7,690 bases of DNA from an uncultured Halieaceae bacterium (GTDB lineage: Bacteria > Pseudomonadota > Gammaproteobacteria > Pseudomonadales > Halieaceae). Under the pieces are notes generated by a model. The model was given only the letters and a program-made list of their open reading frames with translations. It was not told where the DNA came from and ran no database searches. The stretch is from NCBI GenBank assembly GCA_913063005.1, contig CAJXZI010000089.1, positions 1-7,690 on the forward strand, read 5' to 3'. Below are positions 7,111 to 7,690 of this stretch, piece by piece (positions within the stretch are counted from its first letter, which is position 1; each line of letters starts with the position of its first letter). The position numbers and the translations under genes were made by a program.

Positions 7111-7397
7111 GGGGTGCGGTAGTGGCAGCTCGTATTTTTATGGAGGTTGGATACTGATATTCTCGCTGCCAATTGCGCAAAATCAGGGTGGGTAGTAGTC
7201 ATTGTGGCAGCCACCTCTGCAGCAAGATTATCTAATTCTGATGTAGTAACTCCGTCGTATAAACCATCAATAACTCGCATCGCTACTTTAACAGGATCTA
7301 CCAGTGGACTTAACCCATAGCATAATTTGCGGATTCGTGTGGTGATTTTATCGAACATTACGGGCTCCTGTCTCCCGTCTCTTTTTACTACATGCAT
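7107..7397 (-). CDS. nrdA: Ribonucleotide reductase class Ia large subunit (NrdA), N-terminal fragment only
   Basis: The frame encodes 96 residues, of which the first ~89 are the N-terminal ATP-cone domain of the large (alpha) subunit of ribonucleoside-diphosphate reductase: MHVVKRDGRQEPVMFDKIT, then LCYGLSPLVDP, GLYDGVTTSELDNLAAE and ARISVSNLHKNT. This is the allosteric activity domain; the full enzyme is about 750-850 residues and the catalytic barrel is wholly absent. The closing seven residues (SCHYRTP) are junk read from the adjoining sequence before TGA. The sequence resembles the eukaryotic type (human RRM1 begins MHVIKRDGRQERVMFDKIT) rather than E. coli NrdA. No Shine-Dalgarno precedes the ATG at 7397-7395, as is usual in Bacteroidota. 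It lies 36 bases after nrdB. A product from this fragment could not be an active reductase. Confidence 0.85.
   Translation of the reverse strand: MHVVKRDGRQEPVMFDKITTRIRKLCYGLSPLVDPVKVAMRVIDGLYDGVTTSELDNLAAEVAATMTTTHPDFAQLAARISVSNLHKNTSCHYRTP
7111..7131. other. Junction between two unrelated sequence blocks
   Basis: On one side, NrdA similarity runs up to ...SVSNLHKNT (last codon 7133-7131) and stops abruptly. On the other, the HlyD frame is credible from about 7110, and perhaps from 7128, downward. Two conserved genes are therefore each broken within some 20 bases of one another. GC changes from about half to about 38-45% across this point. No inverted repeat, target duplication or transposase is visible, so I cannot distinguish an assembly chimera from a natural recombination event. 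Confidence 0.65.
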
Positions 7398-7433
7398 ATC
7401 GAAAGGTTTTTATGAATTGGCTAGGTTGGTTTA

Positions 7434-7690
7434 TTAAAAGTCTGCATCAAATGCAAATGGGTCTTTATCGTCGGTATTTGCTTCGGTTTGTTTTACTCCC
7501 GCTTTTTGATATTCACTTACTTTTTTCTCGAAGAAATTAGTCTTACCCTGAAGTGAGATCATATCCATGAAGTCAAATGGGTTTGTGGCATTGTATTCTT
7601 TTTCGCAACCTAATTCTACGAGAAGACGATCAGTTACGAATTCGAGATACTGCGTCATCAGCTTCGAGTTCATTCCAATTAAACTTGCAG
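7434..7690 (-). CDS. nrdB: Ribonucleotide reductase class Ia small subunit (NrdB), C-terminal part
   Basis: The frame is open to the right window edge, so only the last ~85 residues are seen, starting ASLIGMNSKLMTQYL. It is the C-terminus of the beta subunit that carries the di-iron/tyrosyl-radical centre; the iron ligands and radical tyrosine lie upstream, outside the window. Recognisable stretches are FVTDRLLVELGCEKEYN, NPFDFMDMISLQGKT and NFFEKKVSEYQKAG. The protein ends in FAFDADF, closely matching the eukaryotic R2 tail (FTLDADF) that docks onto the large subunit, and unlike the tail of E. coli NrdB. The ATG at 7673 is an internal methionine, not the start. The order nrdB then nrdA, the low GC (about 38%) and the sequence style suggest a Flavobacteriia-like source. 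Stop TAA is at 7436-7434. Confidence 0.9.
   Translation of the reverse strand, partial: ASLIGMNSKLMTQYLEFVTDRLLVELGCEKEYNATNPFDFMDMISLQGKTNFFEKKVSEYQKAGVKQTEANTDDKDPFAFDADF

Noticed and set aside
7107..7397. A standalone short ATP-cone protein rather than a broken nrdA
   Set aside because: The sequence matches NrdA without gaps up to the break and then turns into unrelated residues at the HlyD junction, and it follows nrdB directly. Truncation is the simpler reading.

Overview
The window is a patchwork of accessory-type genes. Most of it (about 1-7110) looks like a Gammaproteobacterium of roughly 50% GC, possibly marine. This rests on protein style only: a CalB-type aldehyde dehydrogenase, a TonB-dependent receptor and an HlyD/TolC export pair. 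The last ~560 bases (7131-7690) look different. Hand-counted GC falls to about 38% in the nrdB part (7441-7680) and 45% in the nrdA part (7141-7380). The genes there are the eukaryote-like class Ia ribonucleotide reductase in the order nrdB-nrdA, without a Shine-Dalgarno before nrdA, which is what I would expect from a Flavobacteriia-type genome.

Layout. On the minus strand, 2097 to 1 holds a two-gene operon: a coniferyl-aldehyde-dehydrogenase-like gene (calB-like), then a TetR-family regulator that starts inside its stop codon (ATGA overlap) and runs off the left edge. In front of the operon is a well-formed promoter (TTGAAA, 17 bp, TTTAAT on the minus strand). It carries two TGAA-N5-TTCA palindromes spaced 22 bp centre to centre, which are strong candidates for the operator of the linked TetR. 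Transcribed the other way, from 2361 to 4418, is a TonB-dependent-receptor-like outer membrane protein. A 347-base gap follows (4419-4765) with no convincing gene, only a weak 42-codon ORF.

From 7110 back to 4766 on the minus strand lie an HlyD-family periplasmic adaptor and a TolC-family outer membrane channel, separated by 5 bases. Together they would form the outer half of a tripartite exporter, but the inner-membrane pump that should accompany them is absent. Instead, the HlyD frame loses its 5' end at about 7111-7131, exactly where an nrdA gene loses everything after its first ~89 codons.

How they fit together. The aldehyde dehydrogenase and TetR form a self-regulated detoxification or catabolic unit. 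The HlyD-TolC pair is a separate export unit. The point where two unrelated genes are broken at one spot, with a change in base composition and apparent phylum, is the most striking feature. It is either an assembly chimera or a real recombination junction. I see no transposase, CRISPR array, tRNA or rRNA, and no clear evidence of a wholly new system.
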